Source: Erythrobacter sp. AP23
Lineage (GTDB): Bacteria; Pseudomonadota; Alphaproteobacteria; Sphingomonadales; Sphingomonadaceae
DNA: 64,000 nucleotides
NCBI RefSeq assembly: GCF_001542855.1
Contig: NZ_LNBY01000015.1
Span: forward strand, 124,001-188,000
Reading direction: 5' to 3'
Position 1 is the first letter of the stretch. The number at the start of each line of letters is the position of its first letter. The notes beneath the pieces were generated by a model. The model made no database searches, was not told where the DNA came from, and saw nothing but the letters and a program-made list of their open reading frames with translations. Below are positions 26,375 to 33,862 of the stretch, piece after piece. The translations under genes and the position numbers were made by a program.

Positions 26375-26944
26375 ATGGATATTCGTGTTTCCGGCCACCA
26401 GATCGATACCGGTGCGGCCCTGCAGGAGCATGTCGGCGATCGTTTGAACTCCATCGTCGAGAAGTACTTCAATCGCGCGATCTCTTCGCATGTCACCTTC
26501 GGCAAGGGGCCGGGAGGCTCCTTCACGTCGGATATCGTAACGCATGTGATGCAGGGGCTGATCCTCAAAGGTCATGCCGAGGCGCATGATGTGCACCAGG
26601 CCTTCGATGCCGCTGCCGGGAAGATCGAAAAGCAGTTGCGCCGTTACAAGCGGCGCATTCAGGATCGCCACCAGCAGGCCGCGCATGCGGTGCGCGAGGA
26701 AGAGGCAGCCTACACCATCCTGGCGGCGCCGGAGCCCGACAATGACGAGGAACTCGCCTCGGACAGCCCGCCGGTGATTGCCGAGACCAAGGCGATGATT
26801 CCCGAATGCAGCGTGGCCGATGCGGTCATGCTGCTCGATTTGCAGAATACCAACGGCCTGTTGTTCAAGAACGCGGGCAGCGGAGACCATAATATGGTCT
26901 ATCGCCGCCATGACGGGTCGATCGGCTGGGTCGAACCGGGCTGA
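26375..26944 (+). CDS. hpf: Long-form ribosome hibernation promoting factor
   Basis: Binds the 30S decoding region and dimerises ribosomes in stationary phase. At 189 residues it is the long form: an N-terminal S30AE/HPF domain (MDIRVSGHQIDTGAALQEHV, about residues 1-105), an acidic linker and a C-terminal dimerisation domain (SVADAVMLLDLQNTNGLLFK, HNMVYRRHDGSIGWVEPG). ATG 26375 follows AAAGGAG; the frame upstream to 26300 lacks such a site. In many proteobacteria hpf lies by rpoN and ptsN; here it follows dnaQ. Confidence 0.95.
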   Translation: MDIRVSGHQIDTGAALQEHVGDRLNSIVEKYFNRAISSHVTFGKGPGGSFTSDIVTHVMQGLILKGHAEAHDVHQAFDAAAGKIEKQLRRYKRRIQDRHQQAAHAVREEEAAYTILAAPEPDNDEELASDSPPVIAETKAMIPECSVADAVMLLDLQNTNGLLFKNAGSGDHNMVYRRHDGSIGWVEPG

Positions 26945-26959
26945 GGAGACCAGGCAGCG

Positions 26960-27424
26960 ATGAGCGGGGCCGCGACCAGCGGGGCGGAGCGTCATTATCG
27001 AGCGCTCGAGAGCCTCTATGCATCGGCGCCGGTCAACGCGCTGTTTTCCTCTAAGCTTGAAATCACGGGCGAAGGCGCTGCGCGTATCACGTTCGACGTG
27101 ACCGAAGAGGTCTACCACGCGGCAGGCGCGGCGCACGGCACGATCTACTTCAAGATGCTCGACGACGCCGGGTTCTATGCCGCCAATACCTTCGTAACCG
27201 ACCGCTTTCTCCTCACGACCTCGTTCAATCTTCATTTCACCAAACCCGTGCGGGTCGGCGAGGTGGTGGCCGAGGGCCGCTGGGTGAGCGGGCGCAAGCG
27301 CGTGTTCGTTGCCGAATCGCGACTGGTCGATGGCGAGGGGGATGAGATCGGTCGCGGCACGGGCACATTCATGCGCTCGCACATCCCTTTGTCGAGCCTG
27401 CCCGGCTATCGCGCAAATCCCTGA
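26960..27424 (+). CDS. PaaI-type hotdog thioesterase
   Basis: A 154-residue hotdog-fold protein with AGAAHGTIYFKMLDDAGFYAAN in the helix and a strand pattern ending in VAESRLVDGEGDEIGRGTGTFM. It probably hydrolyses an acyl-CoA thioester; the substrate is unknown. It begins 16 bases after hpf, and DUF1491 begins 6 bases after its stop, so the three probably share a transcript. Confidence 0.82.
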   Translation: MSGAATSGAERHYRALESLYASAPVNALFSSKLEITGEGAARITFDVTEEVYHAAGAAHGTIYFKMLDDAGFYAANTFVTDRFLLTTSFNLHFTKPVRVGEVVAEGRWVSGRKRVFVAESRLVDGEGDEIGRGTGTFMRSHIPLSSLPGYRANP

Positions 27425-27429
27425 TTCGC

Positions 27430-27765
27430 GTGGTCGCTCGCCTACCCGCCCATGTCGAGGTTTCCGGCTTTATCCGCGCGGTCGAAGCTGCGGGGGGCTT
27501 CGGCATGGTGCTTCAGAAGGGCGAAAGGGACGCTGGGGTCATCCTCATATTAACCACGCATAGTGGCAGAAATACCCGCCTCTGGGAGCGAATGCCGCAG
27601 CTCGACGGGTCGCGCGCATTCGTTTGCACACGCGAGCAAGGCGATGAAAACAAAAAAGATTTCGATGATTATGTGGCGAAGCGACGCAATTCGGACCCGG
27701 ATTGCTGGGTGGTCGAACTGGACGTCGAAAATGCGGAACGTTTCGTCGCAGCGGCGACACATTAA
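27430..27765 (+). CDS. DUF1491 family protein
   Basis: The 111-residue soluble protein matches the alphaproteobacterial DUF1491 pattern: LPAHVEVSGFIRAVEAAGGF, VLQKGERDAGVILIL, LWERMPQLDGSRAFV and a C-terminal DPDCWVVELDVENAERFV. The start is GTG 27430. Function is unknown. It ends the transcript begun further upstream; about 200 bases without a recognised gene follow. A possible promoter (TTGACT near 27773 with a weak downstream box) is the only signal I see there. Confidence 0.8.
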   Translation: MVARLPAHVEVSGFIRAVEAAGGFGMVLQKGERDAGVILILTTHSGRNTRLWERMPQLDGSRAFVCTREQGDENKKDFDDYVAKRRNSDPDCWVVELDVENAERFVAAATH

Positions 27766-27966
27766 CTTGACTTGATTTCATTTGCGACTATTTGGCCGCC
27801 AACTTCGATGCGCAGGCGGCGTAGGACGGCAATGGGGTCGGTACGCTAGCACGCAGACGGGGGGTGGCCGGCAGGCCCGCTAACGGATCCGCTTACAAGG
27901 ACGCAATCAACGCGCCAAGGGTCCCAGCCTGCGACAGACCGCCAACCGCTTAGTTGTCAGCAAATA

Positions 27967-28626
27967 ATGGTTCGCAAGTTTACCGGTTTCACCGCGGTTG
28001 TCGCGGCGATCGCCCTTACCACGTTTGCCGGAGCGGAAGGTTCCGGCGCCAACGCCCAGGTTGCGGCTGAAGCAGCCGAAATCAGTGCTCCCGAGGCTCC
28101 GCTCACGGAAGAAGTGGTGCCCGTCTTCGTCGAGAAGGAAGTGGTGCAGGAGCTTTCCGACGATGTGGAGAATCAATCCGAGATTCTCGCCGCCGATGCA
28201 CCGCAGGCAGACAGCCTGCGCGAGCTCGTCGCTGCCATGCCTGCCACTGGCCAGCTCTCGGAAGAGCTGCATTGCCTCGCCGGCGCCGTCTACTTCGAAT
28301 CGCGCGGCGAGCCGCTCGACGGCCAGCTTGCCGTGGCACAGGTGGTCATGAACCGCGCCGAGGATCGTCGCTGGCCTTCGAGCTATTGTGGCGTCGTTTA
28401 CCAGCGCGCGCAGTTTTCGTTCGTGAAGAATGGCCGTATGCCGCGCATTCGCACAGGCTCGAAGGCCTGGAAGCGTGCGCAGGCGATCGCCCGCATCGCC
28501 CATCGCGGCCTGTGGGACAGCAGCGCCAGCGATGCGGTCTATTTCCACGCGAACTACGTGCGTCCCGGCTGGAGCCGTCGCAAGGTCGCAGTCGCCACCA
28601 TCGACACGCACGTCTTCTACCGCTGA
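27967..28626 (+). CDS. SleB-type cell wall hydrolase
   Basis: An exported peptidoglycan hydrolase of 219 residues. A signal peptide (about 1-30, VVAAIALTTFAGAEGSG) precedes an acidic linker. The hydrolase_2/SleB domain spans about 98-219, with the catalytic Glu in AGAVYFESRGEPLDGQLAVA, then VVMNRAEDRRWPSSYCGVVY and QFSFVKNGRMPRI. The domain is related to lytic transglycosylases of spore germination, but in alphaproteobacteria it acts on the growing wall. ATG 27967 is the only start that keeps the signal peptide. Confidence 0.88.
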   Translation: MVRKFTGFTAVVAAIALTTFAGAEGSGANAQVAAEAAEISAPEAPLTEEVVPVFVEKEVVQELSDDVENQSEILAADAPQADSLRELVAAMPATGQLSEELHCLAGAVYFESRGEPLDGQLAVAQVVMNRAEDRRWPSSYCGVVYQRAQFSFVKNGRMPRIRTGSKAWKRAQAIARIAHRGLWDSSASDAVYFHANYVRPGWSRRKVAVATIDTHVFYR

Positions 28627-28652
28627 GTTAGCAATCCGGAATTCGAACGCAG

Positions 28653-28676
28653 GGGCCGTCACGCAAGTGGCGGCCC
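28653..28676. terminator. Convergent hairpin between sleB-like gene and xth
   Basis: GGGCCG (28653-28658) pairs with CGGCCC (28671-28676). A T-G wobble and three more pairs follow, closing a GCAA tetraloop. It sits in the 65-base gap where two genes converge and could stop both. No long T-run follows, so efficiency is uncertain. Confidence 0.5.
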
Positions 28677-28691
28677 TCATGCTTCGCGTCG

Positions 28692-29477
28692 TCAGTCGCG
28701 CAGTTCGACCCAGACGGGTGCGTGATCGCTGGCTTTCTCGCGTCCGCGGTACGCCTTGTCGACGCCCGCTGCACCCATCCGGTCGGCGAGCTCGGGCGAC
28801 AAGAGCAGATGGTCGATGCGAAAACCGTGATCGCGCTGCCACGCACCGGCCTGATAATCCCAATAGGTCCATACGCCGCCGCGCGGATTGAGCATATCGA
28901 TCGCATCGGTCCAGCCATCGGCCAGCAACCGCGCGTAGGAATCGCGCGATTCAGGCTGCATCAAAGCATCCGAGGCCATTGCGCGAACAGACCAGACATC
29001 CTTGTCCTCGGGAATCACGTTGAAATCGCCGAGCACCACAGCTGGAACCTGCTCGTTCCAGATCGTGTGCATGCGTTCGCGCAGCTTCTTCATCCAGGCG
29101 AGCTTGTAGTCGAACTTCGGCCCGGGATGCGGATTTCCGTTGGGCAGGTAGAGGTTGCAAATGCGCACACCCCTCACCTCGGCCTCGAGATAGCGGGCCT
29201 GCTCGCCCTCGCCGTCCTTCGGTCCATCGATACCCAACCCGCGCTGGATTTCGTTGGGCTTTTCACCATCGGCAAGGATGGCCACGCCATTGAAGCTCTT
29301 CTGCCCGTGCCAGATAGCCTGATAGCCGATGCTCTCGAATTCTTCGGCCGGAAAACTTTCGTCCATCGTCTTGATTTCCTGCAGGCAGGCGACGGCGGGG
29401 CGCGTTTCCTCGAGCCATTCCTTGAGGCGCGGCAGGCGCGCCTTGATGCCGTTGATATTGAAGCTGGCGATACGCAT
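28692..29477 (-). CDS. xth: Exodeoxyribonuclease III
   Basis: AP endonuclease and 3'-5' exonuclease in base excision repair. The 261-residue protein has the EEP-fold motifs MRIASFNINGIKARLPRL, CLQEIKTMDE (metal Glu), YLPNGNPHPGPKFDYK, VVLGDFNVIPEDKD, GFRIDHLLLSPEL and ASDHAPVWVEL (catalytic His). ATG 29477 is chosen because it matches the family N-terminus; nine extra codons upstream are possible. It lies just downstream of erpA on the same strand, with 38 bases between. Confidence 0.95.
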   Translation of the reverse strand: MRIASFNINGIKARLPRLKEWLEETRPAVACLQEIKTMDESFPAEEFESIGYQAIWHGQKSFNGVAILADGEKPNEIQRGLGIDGPKDGEGEQARYLEAEVRGVRICNLYLPNGNPHPGPKFDYKLAWMKKLRERMHTIWNEQVPAVVLGDFNVIPEDKDVWSVRAMASDALMQPESRDSYARLLADGWTDAIDMLNPRGGVWTYWDYQAGAWQRDHGFRIDHLLLSPELADRMGAAGVDKAYRGREKASDHAPVWVELRD

Positions 29478-29515
29478 GCCGGGCCTGATGCCCGAAACGC
29501 TCACGCGGGTCTAAT

Positions 29516-29845
29516 CTAAATCCCGAAACTCGACCCGCAGCCGCAACCGGCTGCGGCTTGCGGATTCTCGACGCGAAACGCCGCCCCGCCGAGCGACTCG
29601 ACGAAATCCACCGTGCTTCCTGCAACGAGGTCGAGGCTTACCGAATCGACCACCAGCTTCACTCCATCGCGTTCGCTGACCAAGTCGTCCGCTTCGGGTT
29701 CGTCCGCTAGGCCGAACCTGTACTGGAAACCCGAACATCCGCCGCCTTCCACCGACAGGCGCAGGATAGCGGGTTTCGCCTGCTTCGAAGCGATGGCGGA
29801 AATACGCGCGGCGGCGGCATCGGTGAGTGTAGGAGCGGTGGTCAT
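29516..29845 (-). CDS. erpA: A-type iron-sulfur carrier ErpA
   Basis: Delivers Fe-S clusters to target enzymes. The 109-residue HesB/IscA-like protein has the three ligand Cys residues at 37, 101 and 103 (VEGGGCSGFQY, GCGCGSSF). This is one of two A-type carriers in the window; the other, at 58278-58637, ends the SUF operon. This stand-alone copy resembles ErpA, but the A-type families are hard to separate by eye. Confidence 0.9.
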   Translation of the reverse strand: MTTAPTLTDAAAARISAIASKQAKPAILRLSVEGGGCSGFQYRFGLADEPEADDLVSERDGVKLVVDSVSLDLVAGSTVDFVESLGGAAFRVENPQAAAGCGCGSSFGI

Positions 29846-29876
29846 ATGCCTGATGTAGTGCGCCGGACCGGTCGTC

Positions 29877-30308
29877 TCAAGCCGTCTGGATATACTCGCG
29901 CAGCGCTTCGGCCTCGTGTTCGATCTCGTCGAGCCGGGCCTTGACCAGGTCGCCTATGGAAATGAAGCCGCACATGGTTTCGCCGTCGACCACTGGAAGG
30001 TGGCGAATTCGCCGTCTCGTCATGAGGCCCAGGGCGTTGAGAACCAGCGTGTCGCGCTCGACCGTAATGGGTGGGGCGGTCATCACTTCTCCCAGTGGAC
30101 GCGAGAGACAGGCTTCGCCCTCTTCCGCGAGGCGATAGATCACATCGCGTTCGGAAAAAATTCCAGCGACCTTGCCGTTATCGATCACCGGCAGCGCACC
30201 GATGCGCTTCGAGGCAAGCATCGCCACCGCATCACGGACCGGCATGTCGATTGAACAGGAGACGATGTCCGAACTCGCTCGCCCTTCGATCAACCTGCCA
30301 ATTTCCAT
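29877..30308 (-). CDS. Tandem CBS-domain protein
   Basis: A 143-residue cytoplasmic protein with two CBS motifs forming a Bateman module: DIVSCSIDMPVRDAVAMLAS with IGALPVIDNGKVAGIFSERD, and ITVERDTLVLNALGLMTRRR with IRHLPVVDGETMCGFISIGD. A short helix follows. Such modules bind adenosine nucleotides and usually regulate other proteins; nothing here identifies the ligand or partner. ATG 30308 is chosen because it starts at the domain edge. Confidence 0.85.
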   Translation of the reverse strand: MEIGRLIEGRASSDIVSCSIDMPVRDAVAMLASKRIGALPVIDNGKVAGIFSERDVIYRLAEEGEACLSRPLGEVMTAPPITVERDTLVLNALGLMTRRRIRHLPVVDGETMCGFISIGDLVKARLDEIEHEAEALREYIQTA

Positions 30309-30421
30309 GCGCCCTATCCTCCAGCTGCGAGCGCCCAGAATGCCACCACCTACGCAAAAAAGCGAATCGGTTTCTCCGCCGGCGTTGAATCTCGCAGGCA
30401 CACCCGCCATGTGCACCCCGC

Positions 30422-30712
30422 ATGACCCGTAAATCGCCTCTCGACGACCCCCAGAACGCAGCTTTCGCCTGGGCGCGCTACCGGCGGATCATGCGTTTCA
30501 TGTTCCTCTTGACTGTCGCCATCGTGACCATTGCCCTCGCCCTGCTCTACAAGTTCGGCGACGAGGAAGTGTCGATCCACTTCTACATCGCCGCCGCGCT
30601 GGGGATCGGTTTCACAATGCTGCTGACCAGCGCGCTGATGGGTCTCGTGTTCCTGTCTTCGGGCAGCGGGCACGACGAGTCGATTGAGGACCCCTTTCGC
30701 AAGGAAGACTAG
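30422..30712 (+). CDS. Small inner-membrane protein with two membrane segments
   Basis: A 96-residue protein with two transmembrane helices (about residues 25-43, [18 protein letters not shown], and 54-78, [20 protein letters not shown]) and polar ends. No family beyond small hypothetical membrane proteins is recognised. Its last 4 bases overlap the 3' end of the convergent ferredoxin-like gene. Confidence 0.7.
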   Translation: MTRKSPLDDPQNAAFAWARYRRIMRFMFLLTVAIVTIALALLYKFGDEEVSIHFYIAAALGIGFTMLLTSALMGLVFLSSGSGHDESIEDPFRKED

Positions 30713-31119
30713 TCAAACGGCCTGAGCCGGAATTCCTCCACCGGCACGCCTCCGACGAGGTGGCGCTGGATGATCGCCTCGAGAACTTCGGGTGTGCAGG
30801 AATGGTACCAGACGTTGTCGGGCCACACGACGGCGATCGGCCCCGCTTCGCAAATCTGCAGGCAATCGGCCTTTGTGCGCTGCACTGTCCCCTCGCGCCC
30901 CGCGAGCCCGAGCTCCTTTAATCGCCGCTTCAAATAGTTCCAGGCTTCCTTCCCGTCTTCGCGGCGGCAACACTTCTGCTTTTCCGAAAGGGCGCACAGG
31001 AAAATCTGCCGTTTCGCGCTCGCCGCGCCGGTCTTGGCCAGCGCTCGTTCGGCCTTGCGCAAGGATTTGGATGTGGCAGTCAACAGGTCCGGATCGGTAT
31101 CAGCTACGCTTTCCGGCAA
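30709..31119 (-). CDS. Thioredoxin-like [2Fe-2S] ferredoxin
   Basis: A 136-residue protein of the thioredoxin-like 2Fe-2S family. Cys residues are arranged as [17 protein letters not shown] and [20 protein letters not shown], followed by YHSCTPE, consistent with a cluster ligated by two pairs. Members donate electrons in various pathways, including cobalamin and respiratory complexes; the partner is unknown. The predicted start at 31119 is TTG and overlaps popZ by 20 bases, so the start is uncertain. Translational coupling to popZ is possible. Confidence 0.8.
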   Translation of the reverse strand: MPESVADTDPDLLTATSKSLRKAERALAKTGAASAKRQIFLCALSEKQKCCRREDGKEAWNYLKRRLKELGLAGREGTVQRTKADCLQICEAGPIAVVWPDNVWYHSCTPEVLEAIIQRHLVGGVPVEEFRLRPFD

Positions 31120-31579
31120 TCCGCGAGATCTCGGCCTTGACCAGTTCTTCGACCATGCCGGGAAGGTTTTCGTCGAGCCATTGCGCCAGCATCGGGCGCA
31201 GCATTTCGCGGACCAGGCCCTCGAGCGACGTTTCGCCCGAACGCACGATCTGCGGCTGCTTGCCCGGTTTGGCGAGCATGGCGAGCGCGGCGAGATTCTG
31301 GCGCATGGCTTCCCGCGTATCGCCGCGTGTCAAGGCATCGGCTTCGCTTTCGGTCTCGCGCGGATCGCCGATCTCGGTGTCATCGAGGGCGATTTCCTCG
31401 GCCAGTTCGAGCACCTGCTCCGCCTCGTCGGCGTCGGCGGGTTCGGCCGAATTTTCGTTCGGCGTGTGTGCGGTACGGCGCCGACGATCGAGGGTGGCAC
31501 TTTCGCGATTGTCGCGCGCGATCACTTTCTTGATCGAATCGAGAATCTCTTCGACCGAGGGTTCACCCGGTTGCTGCAT
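31100..31579 (-). CDS. popZ: PopZ-type polar organising protein (DUF2497)
   Basis: PopZ condenses at cell poles in alphaproteobacteria and captures ParB-parS and ParA. The 159-residue protein has the two PopZ landmarks: a short N-terminal helix ([18 protein letters not shown]), which binds client proteins in Caulobacter, and a C-terminal oligomerisation region ([20 protein letters not shown] followed by [19 protein letters not shown]). An acidic, disordered linker rich in Glu and Asp separates them. ATG 31579 starts directly before the N-terminal helix; the longer frame upstream is less likely. The window also carries parA, parB and parS. Confidence 0.85.
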   Translation of the reverse strand: MQQPGEPSVEEILDSIKKVIARDNRESATLDRRRRTAHTPNENSAEPADADEAEQVLELAEEIALDDTEIGDPRETESEADALTRGDTREAMRQNLAALAMLAKPGKQPQIVRSGETSLEGLVREMLRPMLAQWLDENLPGMVEELVKAEISRIAGKRS

Positions 31580-31632
31580 CGTCAGTCTAGCCCCTGTTGG
31601 CGAATCGGCGTGCCCCGATTCGGTACATCGGC

Positions 31633-33114
31633 TCAATAGCCCGAAACGGTTTCGGTTTCATCCTCTGCCGGAACGCTGGCGTCGGGCGCGGGCACATCGA
31701 CCGTGCTCGTGGCGGTCGCGGTGGGTTCGGGATCGCGGTCCCAGTCCCAGATCCGCTCGCGCACGCGTTCGTAATTGAGCGCCGGATCATAGAGTAGTCC
31801 CTCGCCCACGAAACCAAGATCGCGTGCTTCCGCACGGCCCATGGCGGCAAGCAGCGTGAACCCGGCGACGTAGGCATTGCGCCTAGCCGTCACCAATTGG
31901 ACGCGCGAACTCAACAATTCCTGCTCGGCATTGAGTACGTCGAGGATCTGGCGGCTGCCGATCGAATTCTCGGCCCGCACACCTTCGAGACTGAGTTCCG
32001 CGGCTTCGACCGCGATTTGGCTGCTTTCGATGACCGCAAGCGAGGCCTGCCAGCTGGACCACGCGGCCCGCACCTGCGCGATAACCTCGCGCTCGGTCGC
32101 GATGACCTGCTCCAGCGCTGCGGTCTCGCGCGCCTGTGCCTGCCGCTGCCGGGCGGCCGGGAGGCCACCCTGGAAGATCGGAATGCTCACCTGCACGCCG
32201 GCATTGGCGGTCGTCTCTTCCTGCGCGATACCTCCCGCCCCGCCGGCCAGCGTATTGAAATAGTCGGTATAGGCGGCGTTGGCGAACAGCGCGACCGTCG
32301 GAAGGCGGCCCGACCCGGCGACTTCGCTATCGAAGCCCGCGGCATCGGCGCGTTCCTTTTCGGCGATCAGATCGGGATTGTTCTCCAGAGCGACATCGAC
32401 GGCAATCTCCACGTTCTCCGGCAGATTGGGCAGCGCCGGCGGTGCCTGCAGGTCGGTCGGCGCCTCGCCCACGAGACGGATGTAGGTTTCGCGAGCATTT
32501 ATCAGCGTGGCTTGCGCGTTGCGCAAATCGCCCTGTGCCAGCGCGAGGCGCGACTGAGACTGCGCGACGTCCGTGCGCGTGAGGTCGCCGATTTCGAAAC
32601 GGTCGCTCGTCGCCTGCAAGTTGACCGTGAGAACCTCTACCTGATTGGCCGATAGGGCAACCAGCGCCTCGCTACGGAGTACGTCCATGTAGGCGGCAAC
32701 GACCTGGTTGAAAATCGAACTCTCGATCGCGCGCAAATCGGCCTGACCGGCGGAAACGCGCTCCTTGGCGGCCTTGACTGCGTTGCGAATGGCGCCGCCC
32801 GCATAGACCGGCACGGTGAGACTCGGGCCGATTCTGAAGGTGCGGTCGGGCGCAGTGAAGCTGTTGGGCGAGTTCTTGATGAATTCGGTATAGGTCGCGG
32901 TGCCATCGACGCTTGGAATGCCCGCGGCTTCCTGGATCGGCACGTTCTCGTCGACTGCGCGCTGGTTTGCGCGCGCGGCAAGCAAGGTGGGGTTGTTCTG
33001 GTAGGCCTGGCTCAACGCTTCCTGCAGCGTGTCGGCATGGGCAGGTGCGGCGAGCGCCAGCGCGCCGGCACTCGCGCCCAAAACCAGCGATTTGGCAAAC
33101 CCTCCGCGAGGCAT
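31633..33114 (-). CDS. tolC: TolC-family outer membrane efflux channel
   Basis: Outer-membrane channel of tripartite efflux pumps or type I secretion. The 493-residue precursor has a signal peptide (LGASAGALALAAPAHA-DT), two repeats of the outer membrane efflux domain with long helices (LQEALSQAYQNNPTLLAARA) and the segment FEIGDLTRTDVAQSQSRLAL. A Pro/Thr/Glu-rich tail follows. No pump genes are adjacent, so its partners are encoded elsewhere. It lies directly downstream of the isoaspartyl methyltransferase-like gene with no gap, suggesting one transcript. Confidence 0.9.
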   Translation of the reverse strand: MPRGGFAKSLVLGASAGALALAAPAHADTLQEALSQAYQNNPTLLAARANQRAVDENVPIQEAAGIPSVDGTATYTEFIKNSPNSFTAPDRTFRIGPSLTVPVYAGGAIRNAVKAAKERVSAGQADLRAIESSIFNQVVAAYMDVLRSEALVALSANQVEVLTVNLQATSDRFEIGDLTRTDVAQSQSRLALAQGDLRNAQATLINARETYIRLVGEAPTDLQAPPALPNLPENVEIAVDVALENNPDLIAEKERADAAGFDSEVAGSGRLPTVALFANAAYTDYFNTLAGGAGGIAQEETTANAGVQVSIPIFQGGLPAARQRQAQARETAALEQVIATEREVIAQVRAAWSSWQASLAVIESSQIAVEAAELSLEGVRAENSIGSRQILDVLNAEQELLSSRVQLVTARRNAYVAGFTLLAAMGRAEARDLGFVGEGLLYDPALNYERVRERIWDWDRDPEPTATATSTVDVPAPDASVPAEDETETVSGY

Positions 33115-33711
33115 TCAGAAACTCCAGCTTTGCGGCCGGTCGAATGCGCCAAGCCGCGGGATGCCCATTTCGGCGAGCGGCAGGAGCGCCAGGGCCTTGC
33201 CCGATTTTCGACCGGTGGCGAGCCGCGTCACGCCGCGCTCGACCATGCCGGTCACGATCCGTCCGTCGTCGGCAACCAGTTTGGCGAGCTGGGGCGGGAC
33301 ATGTTCGATCGCCCCGTCGACCAGGACGAGCGTGTAGTCGCCGCGCTTGCCGCCGTTCGCTGCCTTGTCGGGCGCGACCGTCTCGAGCTTGTCGACGAGC
33401 GGTTCCACCAGAGCGGGCAGATAGCCGCTTCCCGCATCGACCACGAGTACGCGATCGTCCGGCTTGGGGCGGGCCTCGGCCAGCATGGCCCCATGAAACA
33501 GCGGGGCGGCCAGGAAGCCGCCGTCTTCGAGCCGGATGGCGCGGTCCATATAGGCGGTAGCCTTGGCGCTTTCGGGGACGAAATCTTCGCGCGCGACGCT
33601 GCTCATGCGTTCGATCACGAAAGCATCGTTCACGCCGCTGGTGCGCAGCTGGCTGTCGATCATCGCCTTGCGGGCGGCGGCATAGTCGGGGCGGGTGGTC
33701 GTCAGGGTCAT
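33115..33711 (-). CDS. Protein-L-isoaspartate O-methyltransferase-like protein
   Basis: A 198-residue PCMT-family protein. It has the family N-terminus (RKAMIDSQLRTSGVNDAFVI), the SAM motif region VLVVDAGSGYLPALVEPL and VDGAIEHVPPQL. Classical Pcm repairs isoaspartyl residues; this divergent alphaproteobacterial group commonly precedes tolC and may have another role. The usual Pcm motif EIGTGSGYQ is replaced by VDAGSGYLP, and the acidic residue at the end of strand 2 is not obvious. The end touches the tolC start. Confidence 0.75.
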   Translation of the reverse strand: MTLTTTRPDYAAARKAMIDSQLRTSGVNDAFVIERMSSVAREDFVPESAKATAYMDRAIRLEDGGFLAAPLFHGAMLAEARPKPDDRVLVVDAGSGYLPALVEPLVDKLETVAPDKAANGGKRGDYTLVLVDGAIEHVPPQLAKLVADDGRIVTGMVERGVTRLATGRKSGKALALLPLAEMGIPRLGAFDRPQSWSF

Positions 33712-33726
33712 GGTCGTTCCGCGAGC

Positions 33727-33745
33727 TGTATTACATCAATAACAC
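33727..33745. promoter_or_regulatory. TGTATTA-type motif, second copy
   Basis: TGTATTACATCAATAACAC lies 16 bases upstream of the isoaspartyl methyltransferase-like gene (minus strand) and 118 bases upstream of the fumarase gene. It matches the motif at 1194-1212 at 16 of 19 positions. Its ends form an imperfect inverted repeat (TGTATTA against TAACAC). It overlaps the likely ribosome-site and promoter region of the tolC unit, so a regulatory role is plausible. Confidence 0.4.
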
Positions 33746-33862
33746 GCTTATGCAAGCTCCGGTTGCCTTAGGCGTATGGCCGGTCGTGGCCAAGCGCTTT
33801 GACCGATGGCGGCAAACGCGCCTATCGGGGAGCGCAAATCTGCAACATGGGAATTTGCGGCG

